Shown here: positions 25,524 through 34,501 of the stretch, piece after piece
Layout of the letters: each line of letters opens with the position of its first letter
How positions within the stretch are numbered: position 1 is the stretch's first letter
Source of the DNA: JAKZVK01 sp965261065
Lineage (GTDB): Bacteria; Acidobacteriota; Terriglobia; Bryobacterales; UBA6623
NCBI GenBank assembly: GCA_965261065.1
Contig: OZ253444.1
Location: 1,798,001 to 1,862,000 of the forward strand
Length of the DNA stretch: 64,000 nt
Direction of reading: 5' to 3'
Translations under genes and position numbers: made by a program
The notes under the pieces: generated by a model
Seen by the model: only the letters and a program-made list of their open reading frames with translations
Databases searched by the model: none
What the model was told of the DNA's origin: nothing

Positions 25524-26819
25524 CTACGCAATGGCGTGCTTCTCGACCAGGTCTTCTGTCAACGCGGTTCCGAAGCCGGGTTTGTCGGACAGGTAATAGT
25601 AACCTGCGTCGAACGGCGCGGTCATTGCTTCCATCAACTCAGTGCCGTCGTCGCCGGTGCCGAAGCTCTCGGCCCACTTGCACCGGGTCGAGGAGAGCGA
25701 TAGCGGCAGGCCATAGAGGCTGCCGCCGCGATGCGGGATGAATTCGAGATCATGTTCGGCCGCCATCGCGGCGATGCGGCGCAGCGAGGTCACCCCGCCG
25801 CACCAGCTCACATCGGGCTGCAGGATCTCGACCGCGTTGTGGCGGATCAACTCGCGGAAGCCGAAGCGCGTGTACTCGTGCTCGCCGCTCGCGATCTTGG
25901 TGCTGTTGATCTCGCGCACGAGCCGGGTGTAGCCGGCAAGGTTGTCGGGCGAGAGCGGCTCCTCGATCCAATAGAGGCCGACCGCTTCGAGACGCCGGGC
26001 GATCTCGATCGTGTAGTCGACGTCGTCCCAGCGTGAACCGCAGTCGATCATGAGCGAGCGATCGGGGCCGATCGTCTCGCGGGCGCGGGTGAGCAGCTCG
26101 ACGATGCGGTCCATCCCGGCCGGTCTCTCGGAGACGCCGTCGCGAATGGGGATCTTGAAGTGCTCGAAGCCCATCGCAAGGCCGCCTTCGAGGTCGAAGC
26201 CGGTCTTGTAGGCGGGGATCTTCTCTTGGGTCGCGCCGCCCAGCAGGCGGTAGACGGGTTGGCCCGCGTGCTTGCCGAGGATGTCCCACAGCGCGTTGTC
26301 AACGCCGCTCAGCGCCATTACGAACACGCTCCGCCGGCCGTAGGCGTTCGCGGAGGTATACATCTGGTTCCACAGCAGCTCGACGTTGAGCGCGTTGGCA
26401 CCCACGAGCAAATGGCGCAAGTGGCCGTGGATGACCTCCGCCGCGACGCGGCCGCCCGCGCCCAGCCCGAAGCCCGTAATGCCGTCGCTGGTACGGATGA
26501 CGACGACGATTGCGCTGCCCAACTGCGCGAAGGGGCCGCGGTAGCGCCAGCGGGCCGGGTCGAAGTCGGACTTGAACGTCGGCGCGCCCTGGGCCGGTCG
26601 ATTCCACAAGCGAACCGGGAAGGCCTCGACGGAGGTGATTTTGAGTTTGATTGAAGCGGGTGGGCTTTGGGCGGAGGCGATTGAGGGCAAATCGTAAAGG
26701 GAAGATAGAGCCGCCGTGCCGGCTTGAACAAAGTGGCGGCAGGTGAGGGGGTGCTTGGGCGCACCGTTTTTCACTGGATTCCGAAGCAGTGGCATTCGCC
26801 TGCGAGCCGTCTCATGCAC
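25524..26819 (-). CDS. Mandelate racemase/muconate lactonizing enzyme family protein (L-rhamnonate dehydratase-like)
   Basis: 431 residues of the enolase superfamily. Residues near 40-60 hold a Tat/Sec-like export sequence (CRHFVQAGTAALSSLYDLPS), unusual for this family but common in genomes that secrete sugar-acid enzymes. Active-site segments: FKIPIRDG, metal ligands in MIDCGSRWDD, YWIEEPLSPDN and KIASGEHEYTRFGFREL, and the catalytic His in FIPHRGGS. The GEHEYTR and QPDVSWCGG segments resemble L-rhamnonate dehydratase, so a sugar-acid dehydratase is likely. Downstream partner genes on the same strand are an oxidoreductase and a metallohydrolase. Confidence 0.88.
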   Translation of the reverse strand: MHETARRRMPLLRNPVKNGAPKHPLTCRHFVQAGTAALSSLYDLPSIASAQSPPASIKLKITSVEAFPVRLWNRPAQGAPTFKSDFDPARWRYRGPFAQLGSAIVVVIRTSDGITGFGLGAGGRVAAEVIHGHLRHLLVGANALNVELLWNQMYTSANAYGRRSVFVMALSGVDNALWDILGKHAGQPVYRLLGGATQEKIPAYKTGFDLEGGLAMGFEHFKIPIRDGVSERPAGMDRIVELLTRARETIGPDRSLMIDCGSRWDDVDYTIEIARRLEAVGLYWIEEPLSPDNLAGYTRLVREINSTKIASGEHEYTRFGFRELIRHNAVEILQPDVSWCGGVTSLRRIAAMAAEHDLEFIPHRGGSLYGLPLSLSSTRCKWAESFGTGDDGTELMEAMTAPFDAGYYYLSDKPGFGTALTEDLVEKHAIA

Positions 26820-26881
26820 CTCACTAGTCTATCCAGCCTGACGTGCAGCGAGGGTTGCAGCCTCCCGTGGCGTAATCCCCT

Positions 26882-26985
26882 AGGCTTGCCGAGAACTGAT
26901 TCCTCGGTTCTCAGGTCCGCAATCTACAGCAACTGCTCGGTTACTTGCCATCCTGAGTCCTGAAGAATCAAGACTCGGCAAGCCT
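26882..26985. repeat. Long inverted repeat between sugar-acid genes
   Basis: Perfect 12-bp arms AGGCTTGCCGAG (26882-26893) and CTCGGCAAGCCT (26974-26985) enclose 80 bp that contain a further small stem (GAGAAC ... GTTCTC). Sits between two minus-strand genes, so it could be a terminator, an RNA-processing site or a small inverted-repeat element. Confidence 0.55.
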
Positions 26986-27018
26986 GGAGGCTCCACCATG
27001 CCGCCCGAACAACCCAAG

Positions 27019-28161
27019 TCAGTCGAAACTCGGCGGTGGTACATCGACATCAGGGTCGAGCGGTAGCCGCACAGGCCGGTGCTCGTGAAACGAGAGATGG
27101 CCGGCGAGGATAATCTCGAGTCCGCGATAGCCATCCTCGCCGTTGACTTCGGCCGACTGGCCATCACGAATCGACTGGAAGAAACTGTTGAATTCGGCTT
27201 CGAACGTGTTGCGACGCGGCGGCCACAGGTTCACCCAGCCCGCCGGCCACTCGCCCCACCAGCCTTCAGGGCGTGTCCAGTCTTGCAGGTCGGATGGAAG
27301 GTCGACCGCCGAACGCTCGGCGAACAGTGACACCGGCGCTGACTGAAACGGGTTGACGATGAGGGGCGCGATGCATAGCGTGCCCTGCGGGCCGAACAGA
27401 ATCGTCGGCGAAAGATAGGCGCGCGAGAAGCGTTGAAAGTTGAGCGACCCGAGCGCGCCCGACTTCATCTTGAGCGACAGCACGGCGCTATCGTCGAGGT
27501 TGTGGGTCGGCAGAACGGAGCCCATCTGCAGATACACCTCTTCGACTTCGCCCAATAGCGCTCGCATCTGATCGATACGGTGCGAGCCGAAGTCGATCAG
27601 CGATAGGCCGCCACCCTCGTCGGGACGAAAGCGGTAGTTGCTCGTGCCACCGGGGATCGTGTCGATCGGCTCGGCGGTCACGCTGTTGAAGGCGCGCACG
27701 TCGCCGATCAGCCCGGCATCGAGGATGCGCCGGGCGCACAAATGTTCGGCGCTGAAGCGGTGGTGAAAGCCGAGGAACAGCACGACGCCGGCCGCTTCCG
27801 CGGCGTCGCAGATCGCGCGGGCGTCGCGCAGATTCGTCGCGATCGGCTTCTCGCAGAAGATGTGCTTGCCGGCCGCCGCCGCGGCCTCGACCGCCTCGCG
27901 ATGAAACGAGTTGGGCGAGGCGACGACGACAGCTTCGACCCCATCGGCGGCGATCGCGTCTTCGAGTGACGAGGCTACATGCGGAATCTCGAACGCCTCG
28001 GCCACCTTGCGGGCTTGCGTATCGTTGGGATCGAAGACGCTCACCGCGCGGCCCTGGCCGGTGCGCGTGAGACCCGGCAAGTGGCGATGCTCGACGACGG
28101 CGCCCGCACCGATAAACGCAAGGCCAAAGGCGCGGTCGCTCCCAAACGGACGGTCGCTCAC
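27019..28161 (-). CDS. Gfo/Idh/MocA family oxidoreductase
   Basis: 380 residues. NAD(P)-binding Rossmann motif at the N-terminus (FIGAGAVVEHRHLPGL) and the family EKP motif in HIFCEKPIATNLRDA, followed by the C-terminal alpha/beta domain with GGGLSLIDFGSHRIDQM. It probably oxidises or reduces a sugar or inositol derivative. Its start overlaps the upstream metallohydrolase stop by 4 bp, so the two are coupled. No signal peptide. Confidence 0.94.
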   Translation of the reverse strand: MSDRPFGSDRAFGLAFIGAGAVVEHRHLPGLTRTGQGRAVSVFDPNDTQARKVAEAFEIPHVASSLEDAIAADGVEAVVVASPNSFHREAVEAAAAAGKHIFCEKPIATNLRDARAICDAAEAAGVVLFLGFHHRFSAEHLCARRILDAGLIGDVRAFNSVTAEPIDTIPGGTSNYRFRPDEGGGLSLIDFGSHRIDQMRALLGEVEEVYLQMGSVLPTHNLDDSAVLSLKMKSGALGSLNFQRFSRAYLSPTILFGPQGTLCIAPLIVNPFQSAPVSLFAERSAVDLPSDLQDWTRPEGWWGEWPAGWVNLWPPRRNTFEAEFNSFFQSIRDGQSAEVNGEDGYRGLEIILAGHLSFHEHRPVRLPLDPDVDVPPPSFD

Positions 28162-30293
28162 CGCGCGGCGACCTTCTCGTAATAGGCCCGGCCTTTCTTG
28201 AACAGCGTGATGACCTCTTGCTTCTGATCGTCGGAGGCGTAGCGGCCACGCTGCTCGACCATGCCGATGAGTTGATCAATCCATTCGACGAAGAACTGCG
28301 CGTCTTTCTTGAGTCCGACTTTCTTGCCGTCGACCGTGATGTAGACCGGGCTGGTGTGCGCGTAGAGATAGGTGTCGTTGACGAGGTGCCGATGGAAAGG
28401 CCCGCGCACTCGCGCCGCCACCCACGCGCCTTCGCTAACGGTGATCTCCTTCGATAACTGCAGCGATGTGCCGTTGTGGGTGGCTGCTTGGGTCGCAACG
28501 ACTTCGCCGTTCATGACGATCTCCAAAGTCTCCATCGGCAGGTGGGACCTGGCCGAGGCTTCGATCTGAATCGTATCGCCCTTCTTCAAAGCCAGCTCCG
28601 TCCCGGCGAGCTTCCCGTTCACCGTGAACTTCAGCATCGGGCCGTTGGTTGCGAAGCTGCGCCCGGCGCGGAAGTTCTCGACCCAGCCGCGGGCCGTGAG
28701 CGAGTCGCCGGTGTAAACGTAGACGCGGTGGCCGCCGGGGATCCAATGATGGCGGCGGTTGGTGAAGCTGTCGGTGCCGGCGGAGATCGCGCACTTGAGG
28801 CCCGTGTTCAATAGCCCGTACCACAGCGGCGTCGAGCCGTCTTCATTCGAGTTGCTCATCACGTCCATGGCTTCGACTGAGCCGAGCGCCAGGTCGACCG
28901 GCAGCTCGCGCGCGCTCATCGTCTTGGGGTGCGAGGTGAAGCGGTAGCCGGGATGGGCGTAACTTGCGACGCCGCCTTGCTGTTTGGCCGCCAGCGCCTG
29001 CACGTGGTTCGGCGGATAGTCGTAGGGGTAGGACGTATCCTTGAAGCCGGTGTAGAGCGGTTTGACGAGCTGCTTCAAACCGGTCAGGCACATGTGGCCG
29101 TAGACGCCGCCGTTGCGCATCTCCTCGCCCCAGTAGAGGATGTGCCGCGAGTCGCTCAACCGGTGCGGGCGGCCCTCGAAGTATTGCTCGTCGTGGACCT
29201 GCGCGCCCGAGGAGTTCGCGACCACCAGGTTGGCGTAGTTGAGATCTTCGCCGAGGACTTGCAGGCGAATGTCTTCGGGCGTCATGAACTCGTGGTCGTT
29301 GTAGTTGACGTGAGTGTGCAGGTCGCCCCCGTACCAGTGATCTTCGAAGGGCGAGTTCGCGGACAGGCGGATCGTCTGTTCGGTGATCTGACCTGCCCGT
29401 ACCCCGAAAGGGAACGGCTCCTGTGAACGATACGCAATGCCCCGCACTGCCTCGTAAGTCCCTCGACCTTCCGGCACGCGAATGTCGTGGACGCCGCGGC
29501 TGTAGTAGAAGTAGTCGCCGTGCGTCCAGGTGATCCGCGAGAGTACGTCCTCCTCTGGCGCGTAAGCGAGACCGTCGGAACCGCGAATATAGACGCGCGC
29601 CGGCACCTTTTCGAAGTTGGCAACAGTCGTAACCCTCAACGTCCCCCAACCAACCACGTCCACCGGAACGCTGGCTTCCGCTCTCACTTGGCTCTCGGGC
29701 GGCGACCCGTCCGGGGGCAGGTCAATGCCCGCATAGATGCGCAGGTCGAGCCGCGCCGGCCCGATGCTCGCGGGGCGCAGATTGAGCGAGGCGTAGGTGA
29801 GCTTGGGCTCGCCGGATTCGCCGGCCGCGGCGGTCCAGCGGTCGGTGGGGCCCGCCTCGCCGAGCGTTGCGATGATCTTGATGTCGGTGGGATTCGGGAG
29901 TTCGTTGCGCAAGATGACCGGCAGGTTGTAGATCGCCCCGACACCCAGCCGCAACCGCTTCGGCTTCGAGACCACTTCGACGCCGCTCGCGCTGAGCCGC
30001 ACCTTCAGAGCGTGAGGCAGGTCCAGCTCCCAAAGGTCGGGCCGCTCGACCATCCGCCACTCTCTGAACGGGGTCGTTAACGGCAGGTGGAAGTCGCCCT
30101 CGTGACGCAGCAGCAGGCGGACCATGTCCAACTCGGTCAGCGGCCCGGGGTAGGTGATCGGTTGAAACCCGTTGCGCGAGGTTTCGAAGGTGTACTCGTC
30201 ACCGGGGGTGGGTAGGTTGCGGCCCCACGTGGTGAGTTGTACGGATGCCCAGATCAATCCAACGAACGCGGTGAACAACAGTAGACGTTTCAT
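28158..30293 (-). CDS. CehA/McbA family metallohydrolase (PHP-like), secreted
   Basis: 711 residues with an N-terminal signal or anchor (LLLFTAFVGLIWASVQLTTWG). The catalytic domain begins near residue 325 with WYGGDLHTHVNYND, the first metal-binding motif of PHP-like hydrolases, and has further ligands in SYAHPGY and SAGTDSF. The first ~320 residues look like beta-rich domains. Named after CehA/McbA carbaryl hydrolases, but most relatives have unknown ester or phosphoester substrates. First gene of a three-gene minus-strand run with the oxidoreductase and the dehydratase-like protein. Confidence 0.9.
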   Translation of the reverse strand: MKRLLLFTAFVGLIWASVQLTTWGRNLPTPGDEYTFETSRNGFQPITYPGPLTELDMVRLLLRHEGDFHLPLTTPFREWRMVERPDLWELDLPHALKVRLSASGVEVVSKPKRLRLGVGAIYNLPVILRNELPNPTDIKIIATLGEAGPTDRWTAAAGESGEPKLTYASLNLRPASIGPARLDLRIYAGIDLPPDGSPPESQVRAEASVPVDVVGWGTLRVTTVANFEKVPARVYIRGSDGLAYAPEEDVLSRITWTHGDYFYYSRGVHDIRVPEGRGTYEAVRGIAYRSQEPFPFGVRAGQITEQTIRLSANSPFEDHWYGGDLHTHVNYNDHEFMTPEDIRLQVLGEDLNYANLVVANSSGAQVHDEQYFEGRPHRLSDSRHILYWGEEMRNGGVYGHMCLTGLKQLVKPLYTGFKDTSYPYDYPPNHVQALAAKQQGGVASYAHPGYRFTSHPKTMSARELPVDLALGSVEAMDVMSNSNEDGSTPLWYGLLNTGLKCAISAGTDSFTNRRHHWIPGGHRVYVYTGDSLTARGWVENFRAGRSFATNGPMLKFTVNGKLAGTELALKKGDTIQIEASARSHLPMETLEIVMNGEVVATQAATHNGTSLQLSKEITVSEGAWVAARVRGPFHRHLVNDTYLYAHTSPVYITVDGKKVGLKKDAQFFVEWIDQLIGMVEQRGRYASDDQKQEVITLFKKGRAYYEKVAAR

Positions 30294-30421
30294 AGAAGCA
30301 CCGTTGTAGGGGCGGAACGCTGTGTCCGCCCCCGGCCAACCACTAGAATGGAAGCATCCAGGGCCTTAGGCTCTCGACAAGAATATCTCTTTTGACGACC
30401 TATGTCGATCCTCCGCCGGGA

Positions 30422-30637
30422 ATGACGTGCAAGTACGAGATCATCCTCTACTGGAGTGACAAAGACAGTGTCTTTGTAGCAGAGATCCCCGAGTTGCCGG
30501 GCTGCATGGCCCACGGGGAAACTCACGAATCGGCCCTGGCGAATGCCAAGGATGCCATCGAGTTGTGGATCGAAACCGCGCGTGAGTTCGGCAGGCCGGT
30601 CCCCGAACCCAAGGGTCGCCGTCTGATGCTCGCCTGA
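30422..30637 (+). CDS. HicB family antitoxin-like protein (no HicA seen)
   Basis: 71 residues from ATG 30422. The sequence KYEIILYWSDKDSVFVAEIPELPGCMAHGETHESALANAKDAIELWIE is the partial-RNase-H fold of HicB. The C-terminal DNA-binding tail is very short. No HicA toxin (dsRBD-like, about 60-80 aa) is visible on either side, so this is an orphan, as is common for this subgroup. Confidence 0.85.
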   Translation: MTCKYEIILYWSDKDSVFVAEIPELPGCMAHGETHESALANAKDAIELWIETAREFGRPVPEPKGRRLMLA

Positions 30638-30717
30638 GCCCCCAGACGTTCCAGAATCAATGCACGGCCACCGCGGCTACTCAATAGAACGGCGCATCGG
30701 GCGACGGTTGATGCCGC

Positions 30718-30742
30718 GGGCACGGCATGCCGTGCCCCTACA
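30718..30742. repeat. Palindromic intergenic repeat, locus 3 (single copy)
   Basis: One perfect GGGCACGGCATGCCGTGCCC (30718-30737) followed by CTACA, between the HicB-like gene and the next metallohydrolase. Confidence 0.8.
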
Positions 30743-30818
30743 CTTCGCGGCCGAACTGCATGTCTGGCCGGTAAGCCGGCAATGACATTGCCATCCGGAT
30801 CTGGCAACATACGCTAAT

Positions 30819-31835
30819 ATGACGACCTTCAAACGAACCCTCCCGGTGCGGCTCGCGTTCCTGGCGGTGCTGGCCCTGGCCTGGATCTGCCTCCCCCTCG
30901 CCCGCACGGCCGCATCGCCCGCGGCGGAGATGAAGTGGTACAAGGGCAACCTCCACACCCACACCATCAACAGCGACGGAGACAGCTCGCCCGACACCGT
31001 GGCGCGTTGGTACAAGGAACACTACTACAACTTCCTGGTGCTGACCGACCACAACTATCTCACCAACCCGCAAGGCCTGAACGCGATTCTCGGGGCCGAG
31101 GACAAGTTCCTGCTGATCCCCGGCGAGGAGGTGACGTCGAGGTACGAAGACAAGTCGATTCACGTCAACGGCTATCCGCTGCAAGACGTCGTTCCGCCCG
31201 TGTTCGGGAACAGCGTCCTCGACACGCTGCAAAAGAATGTCGATGCGATCCGCCGGGCGGGCGGCATGCCGTCGCTCAACCATCCTAACTACAAGTGGTC
31301 GATCACTCCTGACGAGCTGAGACAGGTCAACAACCTGAAGCTGTTTGAGGTCTACAACGGCATCAAGGACACCAACGACTTGGGCGGCGGCGGGCGTCCG
31401 GGCCTCGACGAGATGTGGGACGTCGTGCTGAGCGCCGGGCGAGAAGTGTACGGCATCGCGGTCGACGACGCGCACGTGTTCAAGCGGTTTGCACCCGAGC
31501 TGTCGAATCCCGGGCGTGGTTGGATCTCAGTGCGGTCGCCCGAGCTATCGACCCAGGCCGTGACTGAAGCGCTTGACCGCGGCGAATTCTATGCCTCCAC
31601 CGGCGTCGAGCTGGAAGACATGCAGCGTTCCCCCGACACGATCCGCTTGACGATCAAGCCCGAGGGCACCGCCAAGTACGTCACGCACTTCATCGGCATC
31701 GACGGCAAGGTTCTCGACCGCAGCACCGAGTTGCAGGCCGCGTACACGCTGAAGCCCGGCGACCGGTATGTTCGGGCCAAGGTGATGGCTTCGACCGGGG
31801 ATTTCGCTTGGGTGCAGCCGGTGTTTGCGCGCTAG
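30819..31835 (+). CDS. CehA/McbA family metallohydrolase, secreted
   Basis: 338 residues with a cleavable signal peptide (about residues 1-33, ending near ARTAASPA). The PHP-type catalytic domain starts at once with WYKGNLHTHTINSDG and continues with FLVLTDHNYLTN, GEEVTSRY, LNHPNYKW and GIAVDDAHVF, a complete set of His/Asp/Glu metal ligands. A small beta domain closes the protein. Shorter than the paralogue at 28158-30293, which lies on the other strand. Substrate unknown. Confidence 0.92.
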   Translation: MTTFKRTLPVRLAFLAVLALAWICLPLARTAASPAAEMKWYKGNLHTHTINSDGDSSPDTVARWYKEHYYNFLVLTDHNYLTNPQGLNAILGAEDKFLLIPGEEVTSRYEDKSIHVNGYPLQDVVPPVFGNSVLDTLQKNVDAIRRAGGMPSLNHPNYKWSITPDELRQVNNLKLFEVYNGIKDTNDLGGGGRPGLDEMWDVVLSAGREVYGIAVDDAHVFKRFAPELSNPGRGWISVRSPELSTQAVTEALDRGEFYASTGVELEDMQRSPDTIRLTIKPEGTAKYVTHFIGIDGKVLDRSTELQAAYTLKPGDRYVRAKVMASTGDFAWVQPVFAR

Positions 31836-31875
31836 TCGCGAAACCGTGCCCGGAACGTTGGTGACGGGTCCGCGA

Positions 31876-32830
31876 ATGAGTGCCCGGGGGATTTATTGCG
31901 CGGGCAACATCGTCGTCGATTGTTTGGTTCGACCGGTCGAGGCGATGCCGCCGTGGAGTACGACCACCCATGTCGATTCAATCTCGTTGCACCTCGGCGG
32001 CAACGGCGCGGCCACGGCCTATGCCGCGGCGATGATGGGCGTGCCGGTGCGCCTCGCCGGCGCGGTGGGCCGCGATCCCTACGGCGAGTTTGCGCTGGGA
32101 CGGGCGGGGCGCGGGGGCGGACCTAGCGCACGTCCGAACGCTTGACTCGACGCCTACCGCTGCCACCGTCGGCTTGGTTAATGCGGAAGGCAAGCGCCTG
32201 TTCTTTCATGAGCTGGGTGCGAGCGGGGTTTTCTCCGGCGAGGATGTTCGGTTCGACGGCCAGGATCTTGATCGGTTCTCCCTTTTCCATCTCGGGAGCA
32301 TCTTCTCGCTGCCGCAATTCCGCGGGCAAGCGTGCACCCTGCTCGAACGCGCCCGCGACGCCGGGCTCGTAGTGTCGCTCGATACCGACTGGGACCCGGA
32401 GGGGCGTTGGATGGCGGACTTCGAGCCGCTATGTCCACTGCTCGACTACCTGTTCTTGAACGTCGAAGAGGCGCGGCACCTGGCCGAAACGGACATCCCT
32501 GCCGAGATCGCCGAGTTCTTCCAACGGCGGGGGGCGAAGACCGTCGTGCTCAAGAGGGGTGCCGCCGGCTGCGCAATCTTCACGCGGGAAAAGGAGTTTC
32601 TGCTTCCAGCCTACGACGTGACCACCATCGATACGACCGGCGCGGGCGACTGCTTCTGCGGAGGCTTTCTCGCCGGGCTCTGCCGGGGCTTGAGCCTCGA
32701 AGAGGCGGGACGCTTGGGCAACGCCCTGGGGGCGTGCAGTGTTCAGAAGGTCGGGGGGACGGACGGGGTGCTGCGGTACCAAGAGACGGTTGAGTGGATG
32801 GCCTCAGCGGACGCCCGGTTGGGGCGATAG
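31876..32830 (+). pseudogene. PfkB family carbohydrate kinase, frameshifted
   Basis: Two overlapping frames together make one kinase. The first (from ATG 31876) has IYCAGNIVVDCLVRPVE and the GG motif HLGGNGAATAYAAAMMG; the second has the C-terminal PfkB signature DTTGAGDCFCGGFLAGL with the catalytic Asp. The frame changes between 32095 and 32130, inside a G-rich stretch; removing one G from the G5 run at 32113-32117 restores GADLAHVR. Either a genuine +1 frameshift or a homopolymer sequencing error. The intact protein (about 317 residues) would phosphorylate a sugar or nucleoside. Confidence 0.85.
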
Positions 32831-32880
32831 GCCTCAGCCGATTTGTGCCTTGATATCCCAACGGAACCGGCGAACCGAAA

Positions 32881-32958
32881 AGTAGGGGCACAGCATGCTG
32901 TGCCCGTGCGCGGGTCACGTCGTCCGTTCAAAGCCGCCGGGCACGGCATGCCCCTACA
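32881..32958. repeat. Palindromic intergenic repeat, locus 4 (variant pair)
   Basis: Left copy is GGGCACAGCATGCTGTGCCC (32886-32905), differing from the consensus at two positions that compensate each other and keep the palindrome. Right copy (32940-32958) is shortened to GGGCACGGCATGCCCCTACA. Confidence 0.78.
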
Positions 32959-33011
32959 TTGTCGGACCGACGACTATCGCCCAACGAGAACAGAATTCTC
33001 GTTACTCTCCC

Positions 33012-33752
33012 TCAGGCGATCGCCCGGTCGATCGACTCGATCTTGTTCGCGATCGGGTCCATCAGGCGGCCGATGGATCGCTGTAAACGCCGGAAGATCT
33101 GGTCGGGCGGCTTGCCGGCGTCGATGGTGGTGAACTTATACTTGTCCGCCATGTCGTCGAGAGCCTTGATCACGCGCCCTTGGTAGCGCACGAAACTCTC
33201 ATAGCGGTCGCGGCCCAGCGGCACGTCCATGCCACTCTCCCAGTACTCGAACGTCCCGCGTCCGACCACCACGCGGGCGACCAGGTCTTCGACGTCCGCG
33301 CGCAGGTAGTAGACAGCGTGCGGCACGAGCGCCGTTCCGGCGACGACCTCTTCAATCCATTGCGGGTCCTGTCCGCGCGCAATCGCCCGCGCCATGAGCG
33401 AGTAGATGTAGCGGTCGGTCAGCACGACGAAACCGGCCCGCAAGGCGGGGATGATCTCGTTCTCGAGGCGGTCGGCGATGTCGGTGGCGTAGAACAAGGT
33501 CATCGTTGTGGGGCCGAGGGTGTGTCCCTCCTTGGCCTGCTTGATGCCTTGTTTCGTCAAGGCCGAGCGGGCCATGCCAGTGTCCATCACCGCGTGGCCG
33601 TGTTGCTCGAGCCAGAAGCGAAGTTGCGTCACCTGGGTCGATCGGCCAACGGAGTCCGGTCCCTCGATGACGACCAGCTTGCCTCGCAACTCCGAGGTGT
33701 CGATCCCCGGAATCGGCTCGCTATAGAACTGCAGTGCCCGGTTGGAGCCCAT
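33012..33752 (-). CDS. Thymidylate-kinase-like P-loop protein, second of a tandem pair
   Basis: 246 residues. The fold is that of dTMP kinase (VVIEGPDSVGRSTQVTQLRFWL; LTDRYIYSLMARAIARG), but the Walker A lysine is replaced by Arg (GRST, Arg37). In place of the usual dTMP kinase lid it carries YWESGMDVPLGRDRYESFVRYQ, a segment shared with its neighbour. It overlaps the upstream paralogue by 32 bp. A plain thymidylate kinase role is doubtful; the Lys-to-Arg change could mean reduced or regulatory activity. Belongs to the cluster with the Ppx/GppA-like and CHAD genes. Confidence 0.85.
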   Translation of the reverse strand: MGSNRALQFYSEPIPGIDTSELRGKLVVIEGPDSVGRSTQVTQLRFWLEQHGHAVMDTGMARSALTKQGIKQAKEGHTLGPTTMTLFYATDIADRLENEIIPALRAGFVVLTDRYIYSLMARAIARGQDPQWIEEVVAGTALVPHAVYYLRADVEDLVARVVVGRGTFEYWESGMDVPLGRDRYESFVRYQGRVIKALDDMADKYKFTTIDAGKPPDQIFRRLQRSIGRLMDPIANKIESIDRAIA

Positions 33753-34452
33753 ACTCCCTTCCCACAGGTACGCGCAGCACGCCGTTGCGCAGGCTGCTCC
33801 CCAAGTGCCTTAGCACGATCGATCGCATCTGCTGCTGTTGTTCTTCAATCGATTGCGTGGCATCGATGATGTGAAAACCCATCTCCGCGGCCATCGCGTC
33901 ATACTCATCGAGAATTCGGCTCTGGAAAATACGGAAACTCTCTTCTACATCGCGGCTCAGCCCGAGGTCCATGCCGGCTTCGTAGTACTTGATAGCGCTG
34001 CGGCCGCCGAGAATACGGTCTAACGCGACGTCGAGAGGCAAACGGAAATAGAAGGCCAGGTTCGGCCGCACCGCGAAGCGATAAAGGTTGCGCACCCACT
34101 GGCGCGTGACGCCTCGCGCGACGTCACGCGCAAAGGCCGTGTACGCATAGCGATCGGCGCACACCACCGCGCCGGCCTTCAGCAAGGGCAAGATATAACG
34201 CTCCAAACGATCGGCGAAATCCGTGGCGTGGATTAAACTGAACGTCGTCGGCGTGAACATCTGTTTCTTCTTGCCGCGACGCGTCGTGCCGCGCACCAGA
34301 TCCGACGAGTTCCATTCGCTGAAAGCGACGGCGAGTTCTTGCGACCGCAACCACTGGCTTAGCAGCGCCAACTGGGTCGATTTGCCCGACCCATCGATTC
34401 CCTCGACGATGATCAACTTTCCCTTGTAACGGTTTTGCAGGAATTGAGCCAT
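33721..34452 (-). CDS. Thymidylate-kinase-like protein, first of a tandem pair
   Basis: 243 residues with a canonical P-loop (VEGIDGSGKST), a DRY motif (VCADRYAYTAFARDVARG) and the lid-region segment YYEAGMDLGLSRDVEESFRIFQSRIL. This last segment differs from classical Tmk enzymes, so dTMP as substrate is not certain, though annotation pipelines will call it dTMP kinase. It is transcribed away from the Ppx/GppA-like gene across 49 bp and is coupled to the degenerate paralogue downstream. Confidence 0.87.
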   Translation of the reverse strand: MAQFLQNRYKGKLIIVEGIDGSGKSTQLALLSQWLRSQELAVAFSEWNSSDLVRGTTRRGKKKQMFTPTTFSLIHATDFADRLERYILPLLKAGAVVCADRYAYTAFARDVARGVTRQWVRNLYRFAVRPNLAFYFRLPLDVALDRILGGRSAIKYYEAGMDLGLSRDVEESFRIFQSRILDEYDAMAAEMGFHIIDATQSIEEQQQQMRSIVLRHLGSSLRNGVLRVPVGREYGLQPGTAVL

Positions 34453-34501
34453 CGTATTGAGACAACGTGTCGAGGCGCAAAAGCGCGTATTATATCATTC
34501 C
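34453..34501. promoter_or_regulatory. Divergent promoter region between kinase pair and Ppx/GppA-like gene
   Basis: Only 49 bp separate the two start codons. An AT-rich block supplies a -10 on each strand: TATTAT (34488-34493) for the plus-strand gene, 8 nt before its ATG, and TATAAT (34494-34489) on the minus strand, 36 nt before that ATG. No good -35 boxes. The plus-strand transcript could be leaderless. Confidence 0.5.
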
